Assembly (NCBI GenBank): GCA_963924555.1
Contig: OZ004596.1
Location: 3,420,139-3,484,138 of the forward strand
Length of the DNA: 64,000 bases
Reading direction: 5' to 3'
Source: Crambe crambe
Lineage: Eukaryota > Porifera > Demospongiae > Poecilosclerida > Crambeidae
This document shows positions 1-15,621 of this stretch, in pieces. A program made the translations under genes and the position numbers. The first letter of the stretch is position 1, and every line of letters begins with the position of its first letter. Below the pieces are notes generated by a model. The model saw nothing but the letters and a program-made list of their open reading frames with translations. It was not told the DNA's origin and did not search any database.

Positions 1-978
1 GATTACCATTGCCATTACTCCCTCTCCTTCCTATGTCCCATATATAGCCCGGACCAGTGGCTTGGTCAAATCCTCTGTCACATCACTCTTGAGAATGTAG
101 TTTCTCAAGGAGTCAGCAGGTATCTGAATTAGTTATAAAGATTACTTACTTCAATAAGCATGTTTCTTCTATATTTCTGTTCCATGCTGGCGAACTGGCC
201 AATCACATGCCTGCTTGTGGCTAACTCCAGATAAATGGCACACAAATTAGTGAGGTTTGATTGTAGGATAGTAAGTGGATCTATTTTTGTTAAAGTACTA
301 CTCCCTAGGTTCCTATAAGTTATGGATTTGACTACTACTAGCTCTTGGCTCCAGTCTTCCTCAGTTTGTCACGCCCTGTATGGTTATGGGACCATTATTT
401 TCCTTTTTCCGATGATCTCTGCAGCTCCCCGAGGTAAGGGAGCCCCCTCCTGGCCAAAGGGTTGCTCCGCAGTGTTTGATGTATGGAGTAGGACAGGTGT
501 CTCTATCCAATGTAATCTTTTGTCGAGTCCCCTGACATTGGCTGGCAAGTCAGGGTGTACCCCTTGCCACAGTGCTTCCAGTCCACCCTGCTTTCCGTGT
601 GCATGAGGCACTTGTTCTTCTTTCCACGGTCTTTGCTGGCTTGGTCCTTTCCTCGATTTTGAAATATGATTTGATAACTTTGTCCTCTTTGTTTGAGAAG
701 GCAACTCTTCTCTTCTTTGCTGGCAGCTGAGTGGTAGGGCATATGACAGTGGTGACCAGGAGTTCGTTGTCTTTCTTCCACCCCTTTACCTCGAGATAAC
801 CAAAATAGATGAAGCCACTATAGGAATTACTCTTAATGATCGGTACAGCTGGGGAGGTTTTTGTCATATTTCAAATTTTTATTGCCTTGTTTGTTGTTGT
901 TTTTTGTCAAATATGTAATTTAAAATCTTTTCTTGAAGATGATCCCTTTATTTACATCACCTTCTTTGCAAAAATCAT

Positions 979-1768
979 TTAGTCAACTATGGTTTCATGG
1001 CTTGGGTCATAATGACCCTCAGTTTCCCAGACCCCTTTCCAAAATGCAGCTATATCTTGTGTCTTATCCTCTTGTATCAGCCGGGGACCACGCTTAGCTG
1101 GGGTTATCAGACTTTTGGGGCCCCGTTTTCTCATATTTGCATTGGCTTTTTGTCTCCTCCTACCTGTCCTCTGGCATCTGCGCTGTAGCACTTTGACGCG
1201 CAAGAGGCCGTGGAGTTTTTCCCGGAGACACATCAAGCTTCTGATTGTGAGCTTGTCCCTCCCAAAGATCCTCTCAAGCTTCTGATTGTGAGCTTGTCCC
1301 TCCCAAAGATCCTCTGGAGCCTATAGCGCCTCACCCTTTGCTTTCTAGAGAGGCCTTTGGGGCCAGGTTGATTCATCCTGTCTAGCTCAGCTGTCACCCA
1401 GCCTAGCTGTTATCTCAGGGCTTTCATTTCCCCCTCTTTTCTCCATGGGCTGGCTCACGATCCTCATCAGGGGCAAGCTCACTCTCGTCTACTTCGCCAA
1501 GAAGCCTCTCCTCAGGGTCTGATTCCAGTTCTTGATAAGAACTAGTTTCGTCCATCTTTGGGGGCCCATTCTCCTTCATTAGGCTGATTGCTGTCTCTGC
1601 ACCAGTGTACAGGAGGCAATTCGCATCGTATAGTGTATACATATCTTGTTGGTCCCATATTTTTATGAGCTCCTGCTCTACAGCATCAAGGGTGTCTGGG
1701 TCCTGTTTGCACCATTTTGCCACTAACCTGTCTCTATTCCTGGGGTATTCAGTTGCAATTACACACAA
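979..1768 (-). mobile_element. Probable decayed retroelement coding region
   Basis: Two minus-strand open stretches are seen. The one at 1768-1424 encodes an acidic peptide. The one at 1236-979 encodes a very basic segment followed by IAAFWKGVWETEGHYDPSH. The FW-x-x-(V/I)-W-E-x-x-x-x-YDP pattern resembles the linker just upstream of the reverse transcriptase domain of some non-LTR retrotransposons. No YxDD polymerase box, endonuclease or terminal repeat is visible downstream on that strand, and the frame is broken by stops and by a 41-bp duplication between the two pieces. I therefore call it a degenerate fragment. The family assignment rests on one short motif and could be wrong. Confidence 0.35.
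1234..1315. repeat. 41-bp perfect tandem duplication
   Basis: The unit starting CAAGCTTCTGATTGTGAGC occupies 1234-1274 and is repeated without change at 1275-1315. Perfect identity implies a recent event. It lies between the two open stretches of the putative retroelement. Confidence 0.9.
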
Positions 1769-1770
1769 TC

Positions 1771-2095
1771 ACCTGTCAGTTGTCCAAAGTGTTGCTTGCA
1801 GCATGTCCAACTTGTGGCAGGAACTATGTGAAGGTTCAAAATACTCATTCTCAGTCAGATTAATAGTTTTCTTGTTTATTTTGTTGATCCATGCTCACCT
1901 CATTTCAGAATTGCCTTGATGACCATGTCAGACAAAGATGAATCTGATGATCCTTTTCTTTTCATTGCTTTATTTGCATCACCTTCTTTGCGAAAATCAT
2001 TTTCTCCTTTGTTGATCTTGTACACATGTAATCACCTGTCAGTTGTCCAAAGTGTTGGCTTAGGCACTTGCGGCAGGAACCATGTGAAGGTTCAA
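1771..2095. repeat. Diverged direct repeat flanking the retroelement-like region
   Basis: The motif CACCTGTCAGTTGTCCAAAG, followed by similar sequence ending in GTGAAGGTTCAAAATACTC, occurs near 1771-1848 and again near 2033-2102, about 260 bp apart. A shared ACCTTCTTTGCRAAAATCATTT element also occurs near 959 and near 1981. The copies have diverged. They look like remnants of an old internal duplication of the same element. Confidence 0.6.
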
Positions 2096-2339
2096 AATAC
2101 TCGTTTTTCATACTTTTCTTTTTTCTTTTTATTTTGTTTGTTTTTTGTTGTTGTTTTTGTTTTGTTTTGTTGTTTTGTTGTTTTGAATGTCTCCATGCTC
2201 TCACCTCATTTCGGAATTGCCTTATGCACTTCACACAAGATTTAATTAGGTTTAAAAAATAATTTTTATCCACTTTTTGATTGTGTCCTCGGTCGGTCCT
2301 TCGTCTAACTTTCTGACAAATTTCAGTATGACATGACAT

Positions 2340-4641
2340 GAGATCTGAAATTAAATAGATGAGGAAGAATGGACTTTTTGGCAGAATAACAAGAATAACT
2401 TGGACAATAATAAATAATAGAATTGATACCTTATTCAGGAAGAATTAAGTGATGAAATACACAGAATTTTGGTCTCTAATCGTTCCTTGTAAATATTTCA
2501 TCCATTGGAATAGAACACGGGGATGAAAAAATATATTTCAGAAGAACTAGTACTCAGTTTAAACATATAAGGTGGTTTATTTTGCAACTGATCGCAAGGT
2601 GCTAAACATGATCCATTTTTTTTTTCTTTTTCTTTTTTCCTATCCTGATACTGGCTCGATGAAACTTGAACAAAGTATAGAATTTTGGATCTCTGACTCT
2701 CATATATAATAAAATCAATAGCTGGATGATTTACTGCTAATTTAATTAAGCAACAAGTTGCTCTTCTGGGTACTGCACCAATGGTTGACTGTTCAATGAA
2801 ATCAGTGCAGTTATGGTAAGAGTAGAGGGCTTTGTAGTCTTCCCACGTATGGTTTTACAACTCCCATGACACACTAGGAAGTGGTGGGCAAGTACTCAAG
2901 TTGAAGTCGGCTACCTCACCTGGGATTTATTTCACATCCTACTTGCACAACATAGAGCATAGTGTGCGGAAAAAGAAAAAGAACCACATAATTGTTATGA
3001 GCCCCACACTAGCAAGTGGACTACTATATAGTCATTTATTAATGTTTCGGAGATTGCAATTTTCACGTGCGATGATCATCTGGCAACATCATTCCGCATG
3101 CACAAATCTTTACGTTACATCACACCTAACACTGCGGCAATCATCTGGTAACATTTACATCACATTACCCTGCGTAATTCAAAACACATAATGCATCAGA
3201 CGTCCCCATAGCATTCACTGGTCTGGACTACATTATCATTTACCAAAGCTTCATGCACTGCTGTAGCTGGACTGCAACTGTGCTAACAATCAGAGCACTT
3301 GAAGAGATTGTATTTCATTTCATAAGTGAAAGAAACCACTTTTAACCCAACAACTCGCCGTCTTTTCTCATCACAATATCCCCCCACCTGTGAAGGGACA
3401 GAATCTGCTGGACTTCTTAGTGTTCGAAACATGGCTAACATCATCAGATAGTCCTCTTCAATCATTTCCACATGTTTCAATAGCTTTATTGTCATATACG
3501 CATTGAAGGTCAACATCATAATATGGTGTGGTGAGTAGGGAATGGTTGGATATAAAAATTTCCATCCAGCTCCATATTCAACTGGGTCTATAATATCACA
3601 GTTTACTGATTGCTCTGGGATCATTAAGCTACCATGATAATCGTTTGTGGTCCTGCAGCCAACAGCTTGATCGAATTTGAACAGCATTATTTGACGACTG
3701 ACTTCAGGACAGTTATGAATTTTCCATCAGAATGGCGTAACGGAGGAAGTTTCTTTAGACCACACACAGATCACAGAAGTCATCCCATCCCGCACACAGA
3801 TCAGATCACAGAAGTCGTAATCATCCTACGCAGCAAGAAAAAATGACCACATGCACAAATATCACTGCATGAATGCTCATGGAACCTTGAATTGATCATG
3901 GGACTTCCTCAACCTTCAAGGCACTCAGAGATAGTCTATCTTTTTTGGTTTCAGCTGCATCTGCTATGAGTAGTCTACTTCTTCTCCACAGAGCTGCTAC
4001 ACGAGGCAAGAAAATGTCACGGACTCGCGTAAAGATTTACAAGAGTATTGGGTGATGTTTAGACACAGCGAGTTGCAAAATATTTGCTCAATCTTTCTCT
4101 CGAGGCGATGTGATTGTACCAATTACAGTTTAAGATTAAGATCCAGTTATTCTTGATACTGATCCACAGCAAGATCCATGAAACATTTCTCTCTTTTCAT
4201 AAACATCATTGAGGCTGAAGCTTTTAATAGCTACTGGCTGCAGAGTCGATGTAAAAAGATAGACACAGGCACAACCAAGTACTGTAACCCTTGCCCATGC
4301 ACTGAGGGAGGCAAGCGAAGCAAGCCCCACACTAGTGATTATGACTTTTCATCCTCATATGTACTGATATATATCATTTACATTTAAACGATGTAGTTTA
4401 TTTCCATGATGACCTTGGATAAACTTAGCATGCGCGCTCACCCCGCAATGCTTTGCATTTCCCTAGTAGTGAATAACTTCTCCAATAATTTAATTAGTGC
4501 AGTGAGCCCCACCCACACTGGAGCGATTTTTCATAATATCAAATGTTAGGGAAAACTAAGTGTGCATGTTCTCCCCATAATGCTTTCCTGCTTTCCCTAG
4601 TCTGATGTACTGTTATGATTGTTATGTATGTTATATCTCAG
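2340..4641. other. Long stretch without a convincing gene
   Basis: I see no exon set with family similarity here on either strand. A 134-codon open frame on the minus strand (3687-3283) is the longest; its protein is unrecognised, has no flanking splice logic that I could follow, and may be chance. The stretch holds partial copies of an interspersed repeat (near 2998, 4320 and 4498), a doubled CACAGATCACAGAAGTC motif (3763-3816), and a weak candidate first exon for the downstream decarboxylase at 3966-4032. Confidence 0.5.
4319..4600. repeat. Two adjacent copies of an interspersed repeat (GTGAGCCCCACACTAG family)
   Basis: Copy 1 (about 4319-4462) opens with AAGCCCCACACTAGTG and closes with GCTCACCCCGCAATGC then TTTCCCTAG. 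Copy 2 (about 4498-4602) opens with CAGTGAGCCCCACCCACACT and closes with TCTCCCCATAATGC then TTTCCCTAG. A third related copy sits at 33198-33310, and a partial one at 2998-3045. The shared head and tail with divergent middles fit a short non-autonomous element. I cannot name the family. Confidence 0.55.
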
Positions 4642-5880
4642 GTGTGTCCTAATGATGGCAAAGTGTTGCACTTTGGCAGAGTGGAGGCTGATGGAAAGTT
4701 GGAACAGATCAAAGGAGTGACTTACGCACTACAGCAATTCCTTGGACCACAAGTGTTAAATGAGGACACAAAGCAGCCTAAGCCCAAAGTTGATTCTGGT
4801 GAAGAAACTGCTCGGGAGACTAGCAGTGGTACAAATCGCTTGTATCATATCATACTTTATTTGGCACCAGGGGATTACCACCACTTCCACTCGCCTGCAG
4901 ACTGGAAGGTCACTACAAGAAGGCACTTTCCAGGTACAGACGTTTTTGGGGTGACCTTTTTCGGGGTTTAGTGTTCTATGCTGTGCACATCTGTGGGTGA
5001 CCAGGTTTATGTTAGGGGTTCTGCTGTGCTAGTTTCATCATACAGTATAAAGATTTCGGGGTCCACATAGAAGTTTGGGGTTCGCATTGAGAGTATAGAA
5101 GTTCGGGGTCCACATGGAGGAATTATGCTTCATAACTGTGTGTAAATAGGTGAACTCTTGACTGTGGCTCCTTGGGCTGTCAAAACCATGCCTGGACTAT
5201 TTGCACTTAATGAAAGGGTCGTACTCTGTGGTCAGTGGAAATACGGATCATTCTTCTTCATTGCTGTCGGTGCATACAATGTCGGCTCAATAAATATTGC
5301 ATCGGACAAGGTTAGTGTACAGTATATGCTAGGCTCTCTCCACCAGATAGTTGGTCTTGGGAACCCATGATTAAAGTCTCGCTCGCTCGCACGCACACAC
5401 ACCTCTCTCCCACACACACATTATCAAAATATTTCCATTGTTACGGTAATTGACACAGTGACACTTGTAATCTTGGTCTGTGCCATTCTCACACACAAGA
5501 TTTCCACTGTAATGAAGTATTGACCACACAGTGACACATACTCCTTTATGGGCCATATTTTTTAGTCTGTGTTGGAGCTCTTGAAGGTACATGTTGACCG
5601 TTGCACTTGATGTTCATTTTCTTAGGACCTCCAGACCAACATCAAGGGACGCTACAAATTGGGAACCTTCTTTGATCGGCAAGTGGGAGCTATCACTTCT
5701 GCTGGGCTGAACATGAGGAAGGGAGACAGGCTCGGACATTTCTCTCTCGGTTCTTCAGTTGTGCTCGTGTTTGAAGCACCGGAAGGATTTCAGTTTCAAG
5801 TGGAGGCAGGACAGTCTGTCAAGTATGGACAGCCACTTGGGACTGTATGCAATTCACATCCTTCTAACTCTGTAGGCTAA
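4642..5880 (+). CDS. PISD: Phosphatidylserine decarboxylase, C-terminal exons
   Basis: This enzyme makes phosphatidylethanolamine from phosphatidylserine at the mitochondrial inner membrane. Three exons are seen: 4642-4933, 5150-5310 and 5626-5880, with clean GT-AG borders and matching phases (235 residues). The first encodes NDGKVLHFG and the [13 protein letters not shown] signature, the second LNERVVLCG and VGAYNVGSI, the third a [19 protein letters not shown] segment. The LGSS box (GGT at 5749) matches the LGST autocatalytic cleavage site; the Ser that becomes the pyruvoyl group is kept while Thr is replaced by Ser. The family's N-terminal half (presequence, membrane helix, FFxRxLKPxxRP region) is not found upstream although 4.6 kb is available. 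A weak candidate first exon starts at 3966 (basic, presequence-like, ending KIYKSI). The gene is therefore partial as seen. The next gene is convergent. Confidence 0.85.
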
Positions 5881-6339
5881 TTCAAATACAGAATCACAAA
5901 TATATATTTTCTCCTTCTTTTTTTTTTTCAAATCATGCATTATGGTCAAGCAACTTGAAACATGGTGTGCTTAGTTTAGAGAACTAACCTCCCAATAGCT
6001 ATTAGGTCTTCATCAGCCATTAAGAAGTAATGGATAATGTTAAACTGACAACTTGTCTTGCCTACATTTTTATCTTAAACTGTTCTCTCCACCCAATCAG
6101 CTCTTAGTTGGTATTTATTAAACAAATCAATCATTTCAAAAATTTGAAGGTGAGAAATACAATAGAACAGAGATAAAAACAGTAGTGTTATGATATAGAA
6201 AAATTTGTCGTCACACAAGGGTCATGATCATGTAATTGTCTAGTGTAAGACCACCAATTTGGAACAAGAGGGGAAAATAGTGTTCCTTCTAAATAGATTT
6301 CACTAATTAAATATGTATCCAAGACTATTAAATACATGG
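5881..6339. other. Convergent 3' spacer between PISD and the PPP fusion gene
   Basis: Both flanking genes end here. The stretch is AT-rich and holds a T-run near 5918. I see no coding or RNA feature. Confidence 0.6.
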
Positions 6340-11908
<5,569 letters not shown>

Positions 11909-12054
11909 TGATCGCGATCGGCGAGCAGCAGAGCAAGTTAGTGCCCGAGCTTTAAGGAGGTGTGGTCTAGCTAGGTAAAGGGTTGACGCGCCCTGCCTGG
12001 GCTGGCCTGGCTGGCTAGAGCGCTAACTAACTAGCTGGAGCTGGCTCTGTCTTC
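11909..12054. promoter_or_regulatory. Short bidirectional spacer with a GATCGCGATC palindrome
   Basis: Only 146 bp separate the start codons of two divergent genes, so both core promoters and 5' leaders must lie here or inside the genes. A perfect palindrome GATCGCGATC (11910-11919) sits next to the phosphatase start codon. The right half is a run of CTGGCT and CTAGCT units. No TATA box is evident. Shared regulation is inference. Confidence 0.5.
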
Positions 12055-14129
12055 ATGTACACTCCGGCGGAACTTCTTTCCCTCTATGAGAGGACAATCA
12101 TAAGCAACAGGGATGCTATTATAAAGCTCTTGTCTCCAAATAGCCTGGTACCATTTGAGAAGACTAAAATTATAACAGATCAACAGAAAGAAGAACTGAA
12201 GGCACTGAACAAGAGGGATCGTTACAACGCTCTGATCGATGATTTCATTCTGGCAAGGAAAGATCTCACAGTCTACATTAACTTTAGCCGATGTGCAGCC
12301 TACTTCAATTCGGTCAGAACTAATGAAATTTTTTCATTCATTTCAAACCTACTACCAGTTGGACTGCATGACCCACTACTAGGTATGGTGTTAGCTTAGC
12401 TAAAGAGCATGAGGCTAGTTCAATGTGTAAATCACTGTGACTTAATGATGTATAAACTCCATGAATTTTATGCAGCAAAGGGTGAGGAACTTACCCCACG
12501 AAGACCAGCAACCAAATTGGTTATTTTATGGATAGTCCAGACAACGAAATACTTTCATGGCATAGAGAGATCAGAGACAATGGTCATGGATGGATATGAT
12601 TGCCAGGTAGCTAACTAAGGTAGATCCAAATGTCAGAACTCTTCGAGTCTTACTTGGAAATGCCTAAAATTGAAACTCGGAAGTTACTATAATGATGAAA
12701 GAAGCTAACTAGTGTGTGAAGTCATTATCTTTGAAGTCCTGCGTTACATTTAACTTATAATTTTACAGAAGTGTAAAACAGATGACTCATTTGACCTCTA
12801 CATTGCTTGTCCTAATCGACAATCTCGAGCACCAGGAAGAAAGTTTGATTCTCTGCTTGCCAAGTTTCCAGACTGTCCTTCTTTGTTGGTGTACAGTGGA
12901 GACTGCGCGCCAGTCAGTGGTGCATCAATGTCCGCAGTAGCTCCTGGTGACTATATCATAGTGTCATCAAGTTCAAAGTCCAAGTTTGATCTAGCGCCTG
13001 AGGCTAGTCATGTTTCAGAGTTGTGTCGGATAAAGCAGGAGGACAGTTTCCCTATCAAAGTGAGTGAGGGGTGTCTGACATACAGTGGAACCCTCTGATA
13101 AAGGACACTCTGAAAGAGGACAAACCTCTCAACAAAGGACATACATTCTATACAAAATAACCTCCAAAAGAGACAAAAGGCTGGGTCCCAAGTGTGTCCA
13201 TTACAGAGGTTCATATTTTTCTGTCCCATGTAATCTTCTCTAAAGTACACATAAAATGAAGTGATAGTGGCTGCTGGTATTAAATTTTGGGGGGCTTGGT
13301 CCCATGAGGATCCAGGAAGGGAAATCCATGTCAGCTACATAAATCCTGAATCAGCAGTGCTATAAACCCCACCCCTGGTGTACAGTGGCATAGCAAGGAT
13401 GGTATAGCAAGTGGTGTGCAGAAACAGTAAACTAATCACTCTAGCGATTATTACGCAAGGAGTATCATGCTGAAGAATCATAACTTCTGTTGCAGGTGTC
13501 ACCTAATTCACTATATAACTGCTTATTCACTTGTACACCAGGACAGCCAAATTTCTCAGTATAACTTCCGTGTATTCTGTATTTTTCAGCAAGGGATCAC
13601 ACATGATCCCTGTTCTTCTTCCTATGATAAACGCATTAGAGTGGTTCCACATTAGAGAGGTTCCACATTAGAGTGGTTCCACATTGGAGTGGTTCCACAT
13701 TAGAGTGGTTCCACATTAGAGAGGTTCCACATTAGAGAGGTTCCACATTAGAGAGGTTTCACATTAGAGTGGTTCCGCATTAGAGTGGTTCCACATTAGA
13801 GAGGTTCCACTGTAGCTACCTACTTCTTTATAACTCTTTGACTGTTCACAGGTTCAGGTTGGTAAGGCTACAAGATATTCATATGAGGAAGGGGCTCTGG
13901 TGCATTGTCCAGAGGGCATAACCCTGCATGATGCTGCTGGGAAAGTTTGCATACCAGCACTGGTAATGGCTAAGGTAAGGTAGTTTTGATCGCATTAAAG
14001 TTGGTTGCTGAAATTAATAATTATTTTATACAGGTCAAACAAAACAATGATGCTCAAACTCCTGCTGGCATGGAGAATGTTGATTATTTTACTAATTTTG
14101 TATACAGAATAATAGAACAGATTTTATGA
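12055..14129 (+). CDS. Unrecognised 322-residue protein, possible helical death-fold-like N-terminus
   Basis: Five exons (12055-12382, 12476-12606, 12769-13059, 13852-13974, 14034-14129) join in phase into 322 codons plus stop. The first exon encodes about 110 residues of helical, Leu/Lys-rich sequence (ERTIISNRDAIIKLL, EELKALNKRDRYNALIDDF) whose length and pattern recall a CARD-type six-helix bundle; this is a resemblance only. The middle exon has DLYIACPNRQSRAPGRKFDS and a Ser-rich stretch. The rest is hydrophilic and matches nothing I know. No signal peptide or membrane segment is visible. It is divergent from the phosphatase gene, and OMA1 follows 129 bp downstream on the same strand. Splice sites are consensus apart from a GTATGG and a GTAGCT donor. 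Confidence 0.65.
13643..13812. repeat. 16-bp TTCCACATTAGAGTGG minisatellite
   Basis: Ten or so near-identical units of GGTTCCACATTAGAGA/T lie in intron 3 of the unrecognised gene. The same intron carries related single units at about 13080 (TACAGTGGAACCCTCTGATA), suggesting local amplification of a dispersed repeat. Confidence 0.9.
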
Positions 14130-14176
14130 TTATTATAGCAATTTTTAAATAGAGGATTATTATGTATGCACTCGCG

Positions 14177-14201
14177 CGAAGTAGCCCCACCCACTACTTC
14201 G
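14177..14201. repeat. Short GC-rich inverted repeat
   Basis: CGAAGTAG (14177-14184) and CTACTTCG (14194-14201) are perfect inverted arms around a CCCCACCCA loop, followed by a G/C-rich run. It lies in the 129-bp spacer between the unrecognised gene and OMA1, so it could be a 3'-end or promoter element. Function unknown. Confidence 0.6.
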
Positions 14202-14258
14202 GGGGCGGCGATCTTTCCCTTACAGAATCGTCTACAGGTCTAGCTGCTGTCTCGAAAG

Positions 14259-15326
14259 ATGTTGTCGTTGTCCAGATGCATACATACCAGCTCAAGAAGA
14301 CATGCTTGGTTCTTTATGACCCCCCTGGCCAGGATAATGGTGGCATTTGGTGCTCGTGTAGCGAGGAAAGTATGGGGAAAAATGAGCAATGAAAGAAGAC
14401 AAGGAGTAAAAGATGCCTTGCTGAAACGTAGCGGAATCATCTTTGGCGGAATAGGAGTTGGGTCTGCTTGCTGCATTGGCTACTACGTCTATCACATTGA
14501 AGAAGCTCCCATAACTGGAAGGCACAGGTTCATGATAATCGATAGACCCAAGCTTATCAACTTGATTCAGCAAGAGCAATCAGAACTGCTAGCTTCCATT
14601 TGCATGGGTAGACCAGTCCTTCCTTCCAGCCATCCTGCTTATGCTCAAGTTGTCCCAATTCTCAATAAAGTAATTCCCATCTTAAATAGCCTTGAGCCAG
14701 ATATAAGTTGGACATTGTATGTATTAGATAGCCCAGACATAGCAAATGCACTCTGTCTTCCTTCTGGGGATATATTTGTTCACTCTGGTCTCCTCAAAGT
14801 ATGTCAAAACCAAGATGAGTTGGCTTTCATCCTCTCACATGAGGTTGCACATGTTATGCTGAACCATGGAGGGGAAAGGCTGAGCAACAAAGGACTATTT
14901 GATCTCCTTCAGCTGATTGTGGTGGGTGCATTGTGGGCACTCATACCAAGCGACTTGATCTCTTTTGTTCTCAGTAAATGGTCTCGTTCTTTGGGTAATG
15001 TGTTATTTGACTTGCCTTACTCTCGACAACTGGAAGAAGAAGCTGACAAGGTTGGTTTTCTAGTTGCTGCTGCAGCCTGCTATGAACCTAGTAGGTCTAT
15101 GCAAATCTGGTCCCATTTTCCAACTGTTGGTGACGAAAATGTGAACTCGCCAGCTCTGGAGTTCCTCTCTACACATCCAATGAACGAAAGTCGTTTGGAT
15201 ATGTTGAAGGCGATTTTACCCACTGCTAGAGAGTTATGGAAGGAAAGAAAGTGCCACGAGATGGAAACTGAAGCAGTTGCCTTTAAGGATATAGTCAAAC
15301 GAAGTCTTAAGAAGCTATTGCATTAA
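14259..15326 (+). CDS. OMA1: OMA1-type mitochondrial zinc metalloprotease
   Basis: The family is a stress-activated protease of the mitochondrial inner membrane that cleaves OPA1 and DELE1. One uninterrupted 355-codon frame is present. The first 40 residues are basic and free of acid, as in a mitochondrial presequence. A hydrophobic segment (about 59-78) is a likely membrane anchor. The M48 active site is SHEVAH with zinc ligands H194 and H198 and catalytic E195; the third ligand is E259 in SRQLEEEADKVG. A second hydrophobic stretch (about 214-235) follows. The terminal THPMNESRLDML matches the family's STHP(x)4R region. Length is shorter than vertebrate OMA1, mainly at the N-terminus. An in-frame ATG exists further in, so the exact start is uncertain. 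The gene has no introns, unlike its neighbours. Confidence 0.93.
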   Translation: MLSLSRCIHTSSRRHAWFFMTPLARIMVAFGARVARKVWGKMSNERRQGVKDALLKRSGIIFGGIGVGSACCIGYYVYHIEEAPITGRHRFMIIDRPKLINLIQQEQSELLASICMGRPVLPSSHPAYAQVVPILNKVIPILNSLEPDISWTLYVLDSPDIANALCLPSGDIFVHSGLLKVCQNQDELAFILSHEVAHVMLNHGGERLSNKGLFDLLQLIVVGALWALIPSDLISFVLSKWSRSLGNVLFDLPYSRQLEEEADKVGFLVAAAACYEPSRSMQIWSHFPTVGDENVNSPALEFLSTHPMNESRLDMLKAILPTARELWKERKCHEMETEAVAFKDIVKRSLKKLLH

Positions 15327-15621
15327 CGATTAATTTTATTTATTTTTTTAATTCATGTAAGTGCAAATTATCAGTTGTAATTTTATATAACTTAATTTCA
15401 TTTTCACTCTGATGATAACTTTACATCATATAAAGTTTTAAAATAAGAGTACAGCTAGCTGGCTTATAAGACCACTTCATACTTGATGTAGTGGTGAATT
15501 GTATGTCACCCAAATTAATTGCAAAGTGGAAAGCTATACAACTTTAAGAAGGGAAGGGATTACATGAAAAAAATACAAGTTAAAAAAATATACTCTAAGC
15601 AAATAATTTACTATATTATCA
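15327..15621. other. Convergent 3' spacer between OMA1 and rabaptin
   Basis: AT-rich sequence only. No coding feature seen. Confidence 0.6.

Noticed and set aside
3283-3687. 134-codon minus-strand frame
   Set aside because: Longest open frame in a gene-poor stretch but without recognised motifs or supporting exons. Kept only as a remark in the spacer entry.
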